From NCBI GenBank assembly GCA_025455505.1, contig JALOMK010000109.1:1-7316 (forward strand): DNA of 7,316 nt, written 5' to 3'. This stretch comes from Bacteroidales bacterium (lineage in GTDB: Bacteria > Bacteroidota > Bacteroidia > Bacteroidales > VadinHA17). How positions within the stretch are numbered: position 1 is the first letter of the stretch; every line of letters begins with the position of its first letter. The notes under the pieces were generated by a model that made no database searches, was not told where the DNA came from, and worked only from the letters and a program-made list of their open reading frames with translations. Positions 1 to 6,073 of this stretch are shown here, in pieces. The position numbers were made by a program, and so were the translations under genes.

Positions 1-1
1 G

Positions 2-217
2 CGGTTTCCTACACCAAACGCGACGAGCGAACCATCGAGTACACCGGTAATCGGCTGGACAAAAAAATACGGGAAGGCCCGTATTGTTACACTTCAGAGC
101 GGACATGATGTGCCAACCTATGAAAATCCCTCATATCGCCGCATACTTAAACAGGCTATCGAATGGGTGACGGAGCCACCGCCTGAGCCTGTTATTCCGG
201 ACGGTGACCAGTTGTAA
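2..217 (+). CDS. ThuA-like domain protein, C-terminal fragment (5' end outside window)
   Basis: This is an open frame running in from the left edge and ending at TAA 215-217, so only the last 71 residues are visible. The readable core is a conserved block (PVIGWTKKYGKARIVTL, then SGHD, then YENPSYRRILKQAIEWV). It matches the end of ThuA-like (trehalose utilisation) domains, in which a W-x(3)-YGK-x-R strand is followed by a GHD loop and a helix ending in AI.WV. These are class I glutamine-amidotransferase-like folds, often found in secreted sugar-related proteins of Bacteroidetes. The exact substrate is not known. After the domain comes a short proline-rich tail (PPPEPVIPDGDQL). The N-terminus, any signal peptide and the remaining domains cannot be seen. 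The gene converges on the M28 peptidase gene, with 28 bases between the stop codons. The family call rests on motif recognition alone. Confidence 0.65.
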   Translation, partial: RFPTPNATSEPSSTPVIGWTKKYGKARIVTLQSGHDVPTYENPSYRRILKQAIEWVTEPPPEPVIPDGDQL

Positions 218-233
218 TCCTATCCGCACCGTA

Positions 234-253
234 GGCCCTGGTCATTCAGGGTT
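234..253. terminator. Weak hairpin between convergent genes, possible terminator
   Basis: CCCTG (236-240) and CAGGG (247-251) form a 5-bp stem around a six-base loop, and two G-T pairs could extend it outward. The hairpin sits where the ThuA-like gene and the minus-strand peptidase gene converge, and it overlaps the peptidase stop codon (246-248). There is no proper T-tract on either side, so a role as a bidirectional terminator is only a possibility. Confidence 0.25.
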
Positions 254-2345
254 TGATGCTTACAAGTCCAGCTTCCCTGAGAAGATATATATAATTAATT
301 ATATCCTGAAGATCCGTTTCTCCCTGTCTTAACTGCGTATCTATCATTTTCTTAATGTCAAGGGCCGAGTTCCTGCCGTTGCACAGCCGCCCCAGCTCCT
401 GTGAGTCGAACGTCCTGCCCTTTACAGGATATTGTTCCCTGACCTTCGGATCGAGTTTCCCAATGTAATCCATATAACCGCGGTAACCTTTCTCCGTGAT
501 GAGGGCGGTAGGCACCGGTATAAGCTTTGCTGCCCTTGTTTCAGTATCGGAGCTGCTGAAAAGGATCCCTTTAATTCCCAGCTGTTTCGCACGTGTTTCT
601 GCCCAGCCGTTGAAAGCATCAATTGAAGCTTTGGCAGTGGCTTCAATTGCAGAATTCATTTTTCGGATAAAAGGATCAAATTTTGTAACATCCGTTACAA
701 TTTCTGCAGAAGAAGCAAGCGTGGCTTTTTCATTCAGGGCTGCAGCCTCTATATATCCCCTTGCTCTTTTATAGGTAATTTCAAAATCTTCACTAACTGC
801 TTTTTCGAGTTCGTATACTGCTCTTTCTGCCTGTTTCCCGATCCTTTCAGAAGCATTGCCGCTTATCTCGGCAGCTATCTTCATGGCCATGTTGTCGTCA
901 GCTGACGCAATTGTATATGCAGCGGCAGCTCCGATGAAGCAGACCCTCTTCAGCTGAGTGGGATCGCATTTGTCGGCAAGGTCCTGAGAGGTATGATAAT
1001 AGAGGTCAGGCCATGTTATCATCATTATCCCGGGAACCTGGACACCCCAGTCGTTGAAGACTTCGTGATCGGATGCGCCGTAATGATCGTCGATTGAATA
1101 ATAGAAGGGATCGTCCGATCCTGTGGGTGCGACGATCCTCCTTACGAAACCCTCCCTGCCGGAGACTGCCAGTCCGGCACGGTTGCCGAGTCCGACGAAA
1201 TTGTAATAGTTTTCCATTACGTCGTTTATGTAATGAGGGTTCCCGTAGGTTGTGCGGTGCATGCAAAGGAACGACTGGCTTTTTGACAGCCAGAGGCCGA
1301 CCATGTCGAGGTTTATGTTGCAGAGCGTCTTCTTCATCAGCTCCTTGTTCTCAAGCACCCAGGGAGCTGTGCCGGAGAATTCAGGCACCCATATGAACCT
1401 TATAGTTCTCTCTGGCCTCTCAAGCGTACCCCTGCCTATCATTGTGTTCAGCATCCTTGCTATCTCAAGGATTGCTGCGCTTCCTGAAATGTTATCGTTT
1501 GCCCCCATTTTTACATAGCCCTCGAAAAGATGAGCCGACAGTATAATTTCAGGTGCTCCGGGATTCTTGCCTTTGATGATGCATGAAGGGACTTCCAGGT
1601 CGTATTCAGGATTTTCAGCCTGAACAAGCGCATGCACAGTTATCTTTTCTCCGGATGTGAGCCTGCGGCGCAATATTTCGCCTTCCCGGGGCGGCAGGTA
1701 AAAGCCGAAGCGCTTGCTGCCTGTATCGTTCCTTCTTGTGCTGAACCCTGAAATGGGGATTGCCATTGGTACCTGCAGGGGTCTTGGCGATTCATATGAT
1801 ACAATACCCACCGCACCTTTTGCTGAAGCCCTCATGAATACCCCGGCAAGGCTCCCCGAAGTCACAACTATCTTCCCTTCAACCTGTATTCTGTCAATGT
1901 CGCTCTGCAATCCTTCGCCAACCCACACAAGCTCTGCAGTCACATCGGTGTTTGTGCTGCCGGGTGCCAGCATGGCTGGAAGGTCTCCGTAATCGGCTAT
2001 CTTTGACCTGCCCGGGCTGACTTCCCAGAGGCTCCCGCTTATGCCGTCCCAGGTGCTTCCGCCCGGGTACTTGTTCAGAACGACTCCTTCGAGTCCGTAT
2101 TCCTTAAGCTTCCCCATTACATAGGACGATTCAAAGAAAGTCCCGGAGTATTCCTCAGCAGGGCGGTCGTGGATGTATGCTCCCATTTCTATAATATGGT
2201 TCATCGCTTTCTCTCCCGATGCTTCTCCTATCAGCTCGTCAATAATTTTACCCGGAAGGAGGCTGCGGGGAACAGAATTCTGCGCTGACGCTATTGAACT
2301 TATTAACAGTGCGCTTGCAATTGAAATAATTGTTTTTCTGAACAT
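246..2345 (-). CDS. Secreted M28-family zinc peptidase with PA domain
   Basis: A 699-residue protein, probably an exported metallo-aminopeptidase. Residues 1-21 form a signal peptide: a basic N-end (MFRK), a hydrophobic core, then ASA|Q, fitting signal peptidase I with no lipobox. Residues ~130-240 look like a protease-associated (PA) insert. The M28 catalytic part spans ~250-480, with candidate metal or catalytic residues H272 (SAHLFEG), D284 (GANDNISGSA), E322 (VPEFSGT), D347 (NINLDMVG), D426-H427 (GASDHEVF) and H451 (YYHTSQD). Two usual M28 features look absent: the Asp of the HxD motif (F274 here) and the second Glu of the EE pair (F323 here). Residues ~480-600 are helical, and ~640-699 resemble a small winged-helix-like end (ELGRLCNGRNSALDIKKMI, later LLREAGLV). 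The start ATG 2343-2345 is preceded by AAAGGA about 7 bases upstream and gives a clean signal peptide. It is divergent from purM. M28 membership is firm; substrate is unknown. Confidence 0.9.
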   Translation of the reverse strand: MFRKTIISIASALLISSIASAQNSVPRSLLPGKIIDELIGEASGEKAMNHIIEMGAYIHDRPAEEYSGTFFESSYVMGKLKEYGLEGVVLNKYPGGSTWDGISGSLWEVSPGRSKIADYGDLPAMLAPGSTNTDVTAELVWVGEGLQSDIDRIQVEGKIVVTSGSLAGVFMRASAKGAVGIVSYESPRPLQVPMAIPISGFSTRRNDTGSKRFGFYLPPREGEILRRRLTSGEKITVHALVQAENPEYDLEVPSCIIKGKNPGAPEIILSAHLFEGYVKMGANDNISGSAAILEIARMLNTMIGRGTLERPERTIRFIWVPEFSGTAPWVLENKELMKKTLCNINLDMVGLWLSKSQSFLCMHRTTYGNPHYINDVMENYYNFVGLGNRAGLAVSGREGFVRRIVAPTGSDDPFYYSIDDHYGASDHEVFNDWGVQVPGIMMITWPDLYYHTSQDLADKCDPTQLKRVCFIGAAAAYTIASADDNMAMKIAAEISGNASERIGKQAERAVYELEKAVSEDFEITYKRARGYIEAAALNEKATLASSAEIVTDVTKFDPFIRKMNSAIEATAKASIDAFNGWAETRAKQLGIKGILFSSSDTETRAAKLIPVPTALITEKGYRGYMDYIGKLDPKVREQYPVKGRTFDSQELGRLCNGRNSALDIKKMIDTQLRQGETDLQDIINYIYLLREAGLVSIKP

Positions 2346-2393
2346 TGTCTTATCCTTTTTTTGTCAAAACTCAGGCTATTTTCACGGAAATGC

Positions 2394-2401
2394 CAAAGGT
2401 A
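2394..2401 (-). promoter_or_regulatory. Candidate Bacteroidetes -7 box for the M28 peptidase gene
   Basis: The minus strand reads TACCTTTG, a full match to the Bacteroidetes TAnnTTTG -7 element, 48 bases upstream of the peptidase ATG. This would give a leader of roughly 40 bases. I do not see a good TTG (-33) element at the usual 19-21 base spacing, so the call rests on the -7 box and its location between divergent genes. Confidence 0.45.
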
Positions 2402-2438
2402 GAAAAGAATATGCAATTAAGGACCGGCGGTATTTTAT

Positions 2439-2446
2439 TATCTTTG
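2439..2446 (+). promoter_or_regulatory. Candidate Bacteroidetes -7 box for purM
   Basis: TATCTTTG matches TAnnTTTG exactly and ends 17 bases before the purM ATG, implying a very short leader of about a dozen bases. The upstream element is poor: TTA at 2417-2419 sits 19 bases away where TTG is expected. The surrounding 14 bases (2433-2446) are identical to those ahead of prfA (3889-3902), which strengthens the call. Confidence 0.6.
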
Positions 2447-2463
2447 ACGTAGAAAAGCAAGTT

Positions 2464-3633
2464 ATGTCAGGCGAATCGAAATACAGCAAAAGGGGGGTTT
2501 CTTCGGAGAAGGAGGATGTGCACGCTGCCATCAGTAATATCGACAAGGGATTGTTCCCTCTGGCATTTTGCAAGGTTATACCCGACATGCTCACGGGCGA
2601 TGGTGAATACTGCAATGTAATGCATGCCGACGGTGCAGGAACGAAGTCGTCGCTTGCTTATGTTTACTGGCGGGAGACAGGCGACCTGTCGGTGTGGAAG
2701 GGCATTGCACAGGATGCGATAGTGATGAATCTTGATGATCTCCTCTGCGTTGGAGCATATGATAATATACTGTTGTCATCCACTATCGGCAGGAACAGGA
2801 ATCTTGTACCCGGGGAGGTTATTTCGGCAGTGATCAGGGGAACAGAAGAAGTCCTGGGTGAAATGAGGGATCTGGGCATAGGAATCTGGTCGACAGGAGG
2901 GGAAACTGCCGATGTTGGGGACATCGTGCGGACTATAATTGTCGATTCTACAGTGACAGTAAGGATGAAGAGATCCGATGTGGTTTCGAATCACAGGATT
3001 GCGCCCGGAGATGTAATTGTGGGACTTGCCTCCTCGGGGCAGACGACTTATGAGAATGAATATAACAGCGGTATGGGAAGCAACGGTCTGACATCGGCAC
3101 GTCATGATATATTCTCCCCCTACCTTGCAGCGAAATATCCTGAGAGCCTTGACACCACACTTCCCTATGATCTTGTGTATACGGGAAGGATGAAGCCAAC
3201 GGACTTCATTGATGAAATAGGTATGGATGCGGGCAGAATGGTGCTTTCCCCAACCCGCACCTATGCACCTGTTGTGAAGGCTGTGCTTGGTGAGCTGCGC
3301 GACAGTATCCACGGGATGGTACATTGTTCTGGTGGCGGTCAGACAAAAGTGATGCATTTTATTAATGATCTTCATGTTGTAAAGGATAATATGTTCCCCC
3401 TTCCGGCACTTTTCAGGATAATACATGAACAGTCGGGGACGAGCTTGAAAGAGATGTACAGGGTTTTCAACATGGGGCACCGTTTCGAAATCTACACGAA
3501 CGAAAAAGCTGCAGCCGAGATCATACAGGTAGCAGAAAGCTTTAACCTCGGCGCAAGGATTATCGGGCACTGTGAAAAATCAGGGACGAAACGGCTTACA
3601 ATAAAGTCGGTACACGGAGTGTACGAATACTAA
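2464..3633 (+). CDS. purM: Phosphoribosylformylglycinamidine cyclo-ligase (AIR synthetase), Bacteroidetes type
   Basis: PurM catalyses the fifth step of de novo purine synthesis: ATP-dependent ring closure of FGAM to AIR in the cytoplasm. The 389-residue protein has the PurM/AIR-synthase signatures: DGAGTK (56-61, nucleotide-binding loop), MNLDDLLCVGA (88-98), GGETADV (145-151), PGDVIVGLASSGQ (181-193), and FNMGHR (335-340) in the C-terminal half. It is longer than the ~345 residues of the E. coli enzyme and matches the long form I know from Bacteroides, including the opening RGVSSEKEDVHAAISNIDKG. The start at ATG 2464 is chosen because this opening aligns with the family and because TATCTTTG lies just upstream. 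The open frame extends back to 2173, but that part overlaps the 5' end of the peptidase gene on the other strand and looks nothing like PurM. It stands alone as a transcription unit, with a repeat-filled 290-base gap before prfA. Confidence 0.97.
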   Translation: MSGESKYSKRGVSSEKEDVHAAISNIDKGLFPLAFCKVIPDMLTGDGEYCNVMHADGAGTKSSLAYVYWRETGDLSVWKGIAQDAIVMNLDDLLCVGAYDNILLSSTIGRNRNLVPGEVISAVIRGTEEVLGEMRDLGIGIWSTGGETADVGDIVRTIIVDSTVTVRMKRSDVVSNHRIAPGDVIVGLASSGQTTYENEYNSGMGSNGLTSARHDIFSPYLAAKYPESLDTTLPYDLVYTGRMKPTDFIDEIGMDAGRMVLSPTRTYAPVVKAVLGELRDSIHGMVHCSGGGQTKVMHFINDLHVVKDNMFPLPALFRIIHEQSGTSLKEMYRVFNMGHRFEIYTNEKAAAEIIQVAESFNLGARIIGHCEKSGTKRLTIKSVHGVYEY

Positions 3634-3644
3634 AGCAAAGTCTT

Positions 3645-3786
3645 GCGGTCATGCGGTCATGCTTTGTCAGCCGTAGCCTTGGCAAAGGCTGGCGGTCATG
3701 CTTTGTCAGCCGTAGCCTTGGCAAAGGCTGGCGGTCTTGCGGTCATGTTTTATCATCCGTAGCCGCCGCTTGGCGGAGAAGGATGG
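3645..3786. repeat. Tandem 39-bp palindromic repeats plus a diverged third copy
   Basis: Two identical 39-bp units abut at 3653-3691 and 3692-3730. A related third unit lies at 3739-3785. Leading into the array is an 8-bp duplication, GCGGTCAT at 3645-3652 and 3653-3660. Each unit starts with GCGGTCATG and ends in a palindrome. In units 1 and 2, CAGCC pairs with GGCTG (3668-3672 with 3687-3691; 3707-3711 with 3726-3730), or alternatively AGCCTT-GGCA-AAGGCT forms a 6-bp stem. In unit 3, CATCC (3754-3758) pairs with GGATG (3781-3785) outside a perfect inner stem CCGCC-gctt-GGCGG (3763-3776). The outer stems differ by a compensatory change (G-C to T-A), which argues that pairing is kept. It resembles REP-like intergenic palindromes. 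No T-tract follows, so it is not an obvious intrinsic terminator. Confidence 0.85.
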
Positions 3787-3888
3787 CAGTCTTGCAGCTA
3801 TTGCCCTGTGCCCTATTCTAAGGGCCTCGCTCCGCAGGGCGCTTGCCGTTTGAAATTCCGTCAGTCGTTTGCCCTTAGTCGCTTGTCT
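3787..3888. other. Non-coding spacer with CCCTRTG heptamers, upstream of prfA promoter
   Basis: I see no gene here. It begins with GCAGTCTTGCAG, a variant of the linker GCGGTCTTGCGG found between repeat units 2 and 3. It then has two heptamer-like units (CCCTGTG, CCCTATT at 3804-3817), followed by a GC-rich stretch with a weak imperfect hairpin (GGGCCTCGCT and CGCAGGGC, about 3822-3840). The 15-mer at 3800-3814 recurs exactly at 5950-5964 in the other large gap. Confidence 0.6.
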
Positions 3889-3894
3889 TTTTAT

Positions 3895-3902
3895 TATCTT
3901 TG
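3895..3902 (+). promoter_or_regulatory. Candidate Bacteroidetes -7 box for prfA-pyrF
   Basis: TATCTTTG, an exact TAnnTTTG match, ends 21 bases before the prfA ATG. TTTG at 3868-3871 is a possible -33 element, although its 23-base spacing is a little long. The 14 bases 3889-3902 repeat the purM promoter core exactly. The transcript would start around 3907-3909 and leave a leader of about 15 bases. Confidence 0.65.
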
Positions 3903-3923
3903 CACCCTGAAAATCAAAAGCGG

Positions 3924-5009
3924 ATGGCAGAAAATCTGATTCTCGACAAGCTGGAAGGCGTGAGGCTGAGGTTCATAGAAGTTGGAGAGCTTCTAACCCA
4001 GCCTGAGATACTATCGGACATGAAGCGCTATGTCAGGCTGAACAAGGAGTATAAGGAACTGCAGCCAATTATTGAAGCCTACGACAGGTATAAGCTCACC
4101 CTCAGTAATATATCGAGTGCCAGGGAGCTTCTTTCAAGCGAGAAGGATGAGGAGATGCGTGAGATGGCAAAAGCCGAGCTGGATGAGCTTAGCCCCATGC
4201 TGCCTGGTATGGAGGAGGAGATTAAGATGCTTCTCATACCTGCCGATCCTGAGGATGAAAAGAATGCTGTTGTTGAGATCAGGGCCGGAACGGGAGGCGA
4301 CGAGGCAAGCATTTTTGCCGGCGACCTCTTCAGGATGTACTCTAAGTATTTCGAATCGAAGGGCTGGAAGGTTGATGTCAACAGCGAATCGGGAGGGACT
4401 GCCGGAGGGTATAAGGAGATAGTGATGAGCGTGGCTGGCGACGGTGTCTACGGAAAGATGAAGTATGAGTCGGGAGTGCACCGGGTGCAGAGAGTTCCGC
4501 AGACAGAAACCCAGGGAAGGATACACACCTCTGCAGCCTCTGTTGTAGTCCTGCCGGAGGCTGATGAGTTCGACATTGACCTGAGGAACGAGGACATTCG
4601 GAAGGATACATATTGTTCCTCCGGGCCGGGGGGGCAGTCGGTGAACACGACATATTCGGCAATCAGGCTCACCCATATACCGACCGGTATTGTTGTTACC
4701 TGCCAGGATGAGAAATCGCAGATAAAGAACTACGACAAGGCTCTGAAGGAGCTCAGGACGAGGCTTTACAATCTCGAGTACCAGAAATACCTTGACGAGG
4801 TCGGGCACAGGAGGAAGACAATGGTGTCGACAGGCGACAGGTCGGCAAAGATAAGGACCTACAATTACCCCCAGGGCCGAATGACCGACCACAGGATCAA
4901 CCTTACAATTTACAACCTGCCATCAATACTCGACGGCAACATACAGGAAGTCATCGACAAGTTACAGATGGCCGAGAATGCAGAAAGGCTGAAGGAAAGC
5001 AATATTTAA
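3924..5009 (+). CDS. prfA: Peptide chain release factor 1
   Basis: RF1 ends translation in the cytoplasm by reading UAA and UAG in the ribosomal A site and triggering hydrolysis of peptidyl-tRNA. The 361-residue length is normal for the family. The helical domain 1 covers roughly 1-110, followed by the conserved [16 protein letters not shown]. The stop-codon-reading PxT motif is PQT at 192-194, inside [15 protein letters not shown], where RF2 would have SPF. The catalytic GGQ is at 236-238 ([12 protein letters not shown]), and [21 protein letters not shown] follows as expected for RF1. The start is ATG 3924. The frame is open back to a TTG at 3900, but that codon lies within the -7 box. pyrF follows after 11 bases, so the two are probably co-transcribed. 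The GGQ codons contain a run of seven G (4628-4634), with the frame intact. Confidence 0.97.
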   Translation: MAENLILDKLEGVRLRFIEVGELLTQPEILSDMKRYVRLNKEYKELQPIIEAYDRYKLTLSNISSARELLSSEKDEEMREMAKAELDELSPMLPGMEEEIKMLLIPADPEDEKNAVVEIRAGTGGDEASIFAGDLFRMYSKYFESKGWKVDVNSESGGTAGGYKEIVMSVAGDGVYGKMKYESGVHRVQRVPQTETQGRIHTSAASVVVLPEADEFDIDLRNEDIRKDTYCSSGPGGQSVNTTYSAIRLTHIPTGIVVTCQDEKSQIKNYDKALKELRTRLYNLEYQKYLDEVGHRRKTMVSTGDRSAKIRTYNYPQGRMTDHRINLTIYNLPSILDGNIQEVIDKLQMAENAERLKESNI

Positions 5010-5020
5010 ATGAGAAATCA

Positions 5021-5848
5021 ATGAACCACGCTGAACTTTTCGGAAACATAAAAAGGAAGAAATCCTTTCTTTGCGTAGGACTCGATACTGAGACGGACAA
5101 GCTGCCCGCGTCGGTTCTCAAGGCAAAGGATCCGATATTTGAGTTCAACAGGAGGATAGTGGACGCCACCCATGAATATGTTGTGGCATACAAGCCGAAT
5201 GTGGCTTTCTACGAGTGTCATGGCACAAAAGGGTGGCAGGCGCTTGACTCAACTGTCAGGTACATCAAGGAAAAGTATCCGGACGTCCTCGTTATTGCAG
5301 ATGCAAAGAGAGGGGATATAGGGAATACCTCGAAGATGTATGCAAAGACGTTTTTTGAGGCTATGCCCTTCGATGCTGTAACGGTTGCTCCCTACATGGG
5401 CGAAGATTCTGTAACCCCGTTTCTTTCATATCCTGACAAATGGGTAATACTGCTTGCCCTCACTTCGAATAAGGGAGCTGATGATTTCCAGTATCACAGC
5501 GACGACGGAATAAGGCTGTTCGAGAGGGTGCTTAATGTTGCACAGCGCTGGGGGAATACTGACAACCTGATGTTTGTAGTTGGAGCCACGAGGGCTGCCA
5601 TGCTCACGGATATCAGGAAGCTGGTGCCGGAGCATTTTCTTCTTGTTCCCGGCGTTGGAGCCCAGGGCGGCAGTCTTGCAGAAGTTTCGAAATTCGGAAT
5701 GACAGGAAAATGCGGCCTGCTGGTGAACTCCTCGAGGGCGATAATCTTTGCCGACAGCTCGCCGAAGTTCGCTGCCACGGCAGCTGAAAAAGCACGGGAA
5801 GTCAGGGACGAGATGCAAGTCCACCTCTCCGCCCGTAATATCCAGTAA
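5021..5848 (+). CDS. pyrF: Orotidine 5'-phosphate decarboxylase, long (type 2) form
   Basis: PyrF decarboxylates OMP to UMP, the last step of de novo pyrimidine synthesis, as a cytoplasmic TIM-barrel enzyme. The 275-residue length fits the longer PyrF subfamily rather than the ~230-245 residue E. coli-like one. Visible motifs are FLCVGLDTE (16-24, first strand with substrate-binding Asp), YKPNVAFYE (58-66), and the catalytic [10 protein letters not shown] (94-103), with Asp94, Lys96 and Asp99 forming the charged active-site network. PGVGAQGG (210-217) and NSSRAI (236-241) form the phosphate-binding end. The ATG at 5021 lies 11 bases after the prfA stop and has only a weak GAGAAA ahead of it. 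An ATG at 5010 opens a four-codon frame that stops across the pyrF start. No clear intrinsic terminator follows the stop. Confidence 0.97.
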   Translation: MNHAELFGNIKRKKSFLCVGLDTETDKLPASVLKAKDPIFEFNRRIVDATHEYVVAYKPNVAFYECHGTKGWQALDSTVRYIKEKYPDVLVIADAKRGDIGNTSKMYAKTFFEAMPFDAVTVAPYMGEDSVTPFLSYPDKWVILLALTSNKGADDFQYHSDDGIRLFERVLNVAQRWGNTDNLMFVVGATRAAMLTDIRKLVPEHFLLVPGVGAQGGSLAEVSKFGMTGKCGLLVNSSRAIIFADSSPKFAATAAEKAREVRDEMQVHLSARNIQ

Positions 5849-6033
5849 AGCCCTCCAGTCACCGTCGCCGCACACCGCATACCGTAAGCCTTTACGCCTT
5901 TAAACCTTTAGGCCTTTTCTTACCCACCCCTGCCCCCTCCCTCGAGGGGATTGCCCTGTGCCCTGTGCCCTGAGCCTTTACGCCTTGACGCCTTTTTTTG
6001 CCTGTTCCCCTTGACCTTTCACGGCTTATTGTA
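5849..6033. repeat. Non-coding gap with 8-bp and 7-bp short tandem repeats
   Basis: No gene is visible here. At 5888-5919 there are four consecutive octamers on the pattern GCCTTTAC: GCCTTTAC, GCCTTTAA, ACCTTTAG, GCCTTTTC. Three more lie at 5974-5997: GCCTTTAC, GCCTTGAC, GCCTTTTT. Between them are a C-rich stretch, the 10-bp palindrome CCCTCGAGGG (5939-5948), and three heptamers CCCTGTG, CCCTGTG, CCCTGAG (5954-5974). A small stem CGTAA-gcct-TTACG (5883-5896) is the only hairpin near the pyrF end and lacks a following T-run, so I do not call a terminator. Confidence 0.75.
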
Positions 6034-6041
6034 TAACTTTA
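6011..6041 (+). promoter_or_regulatory. Candidate promoter for the DUF2851 gene
   Basis: TTG at 6011-6013 is followed, after 20 bases, by TAACTTTA at 6034-6041. That fits the Bacteroidetes layout (TTG, 19-21 bases, TAnnTTTG) with one mismatch in the last base. Transcription would start near 6048 and leave a leader of about 25 bases before ATG 6074. It is the best-spaced two-part promoter in the window. Confidence 0.5.
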
Positions 6042-6073
6042 CTGTCTCGCTGTATATTAAATATCGTGCTGTC

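Noticed and set aside
1..111. Alternative reading frame at the left edge (frame 1, ending at a stop near 111)
   Set aside because: The frame starting at position 2 continues to 217 with a coherent ThuA-like block; the frame 1 translation has no recognisable motif.
2173..2463. 97-codon N-terminal extension of purM
   Set aside because: It overlaps the signal-peptide end of the peptidase gene on the other strand, spans both candidate promoters, and has no similarity to PurM.
2776..3570. 264-codon open frame on the minus strand opposite purM
   Set aside because: It lies wholly inside the strongly recognised purM, and its translation is rich in His, Cys and Arg with no family motif; it is a shadow of purM codon use.
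3645..3786. CRISPR array
   Set aside because: Units are adjacent copies without unique spacers, and the third is diverged in the palindrome; this is a tandem repeat, not a repeat-spacer array.
3900..3923. Upstream TTG start for prfA (eight extra residues)
   Set aside because: The TTG is part of the TATCTTTG -7 box, and RF1 proteins normally begin near the [13 protein letters not shown] start at 3924.
4134..4892. 252-codon open frame on the minus strand opposite prfA
   Set aside because: It is fully covered by prfA, and its translation is low in complexity with no recognisable domain; also a shadow.
5939..6000. Intrinsic terminator for pyrF using the T-run at 5993-5999
   Set aside because: The sequence just before the T-run is pyrimidine-rich with no complementary arm, so no stem can form; the CCCTCGAGGG palindrome is too far upstream.
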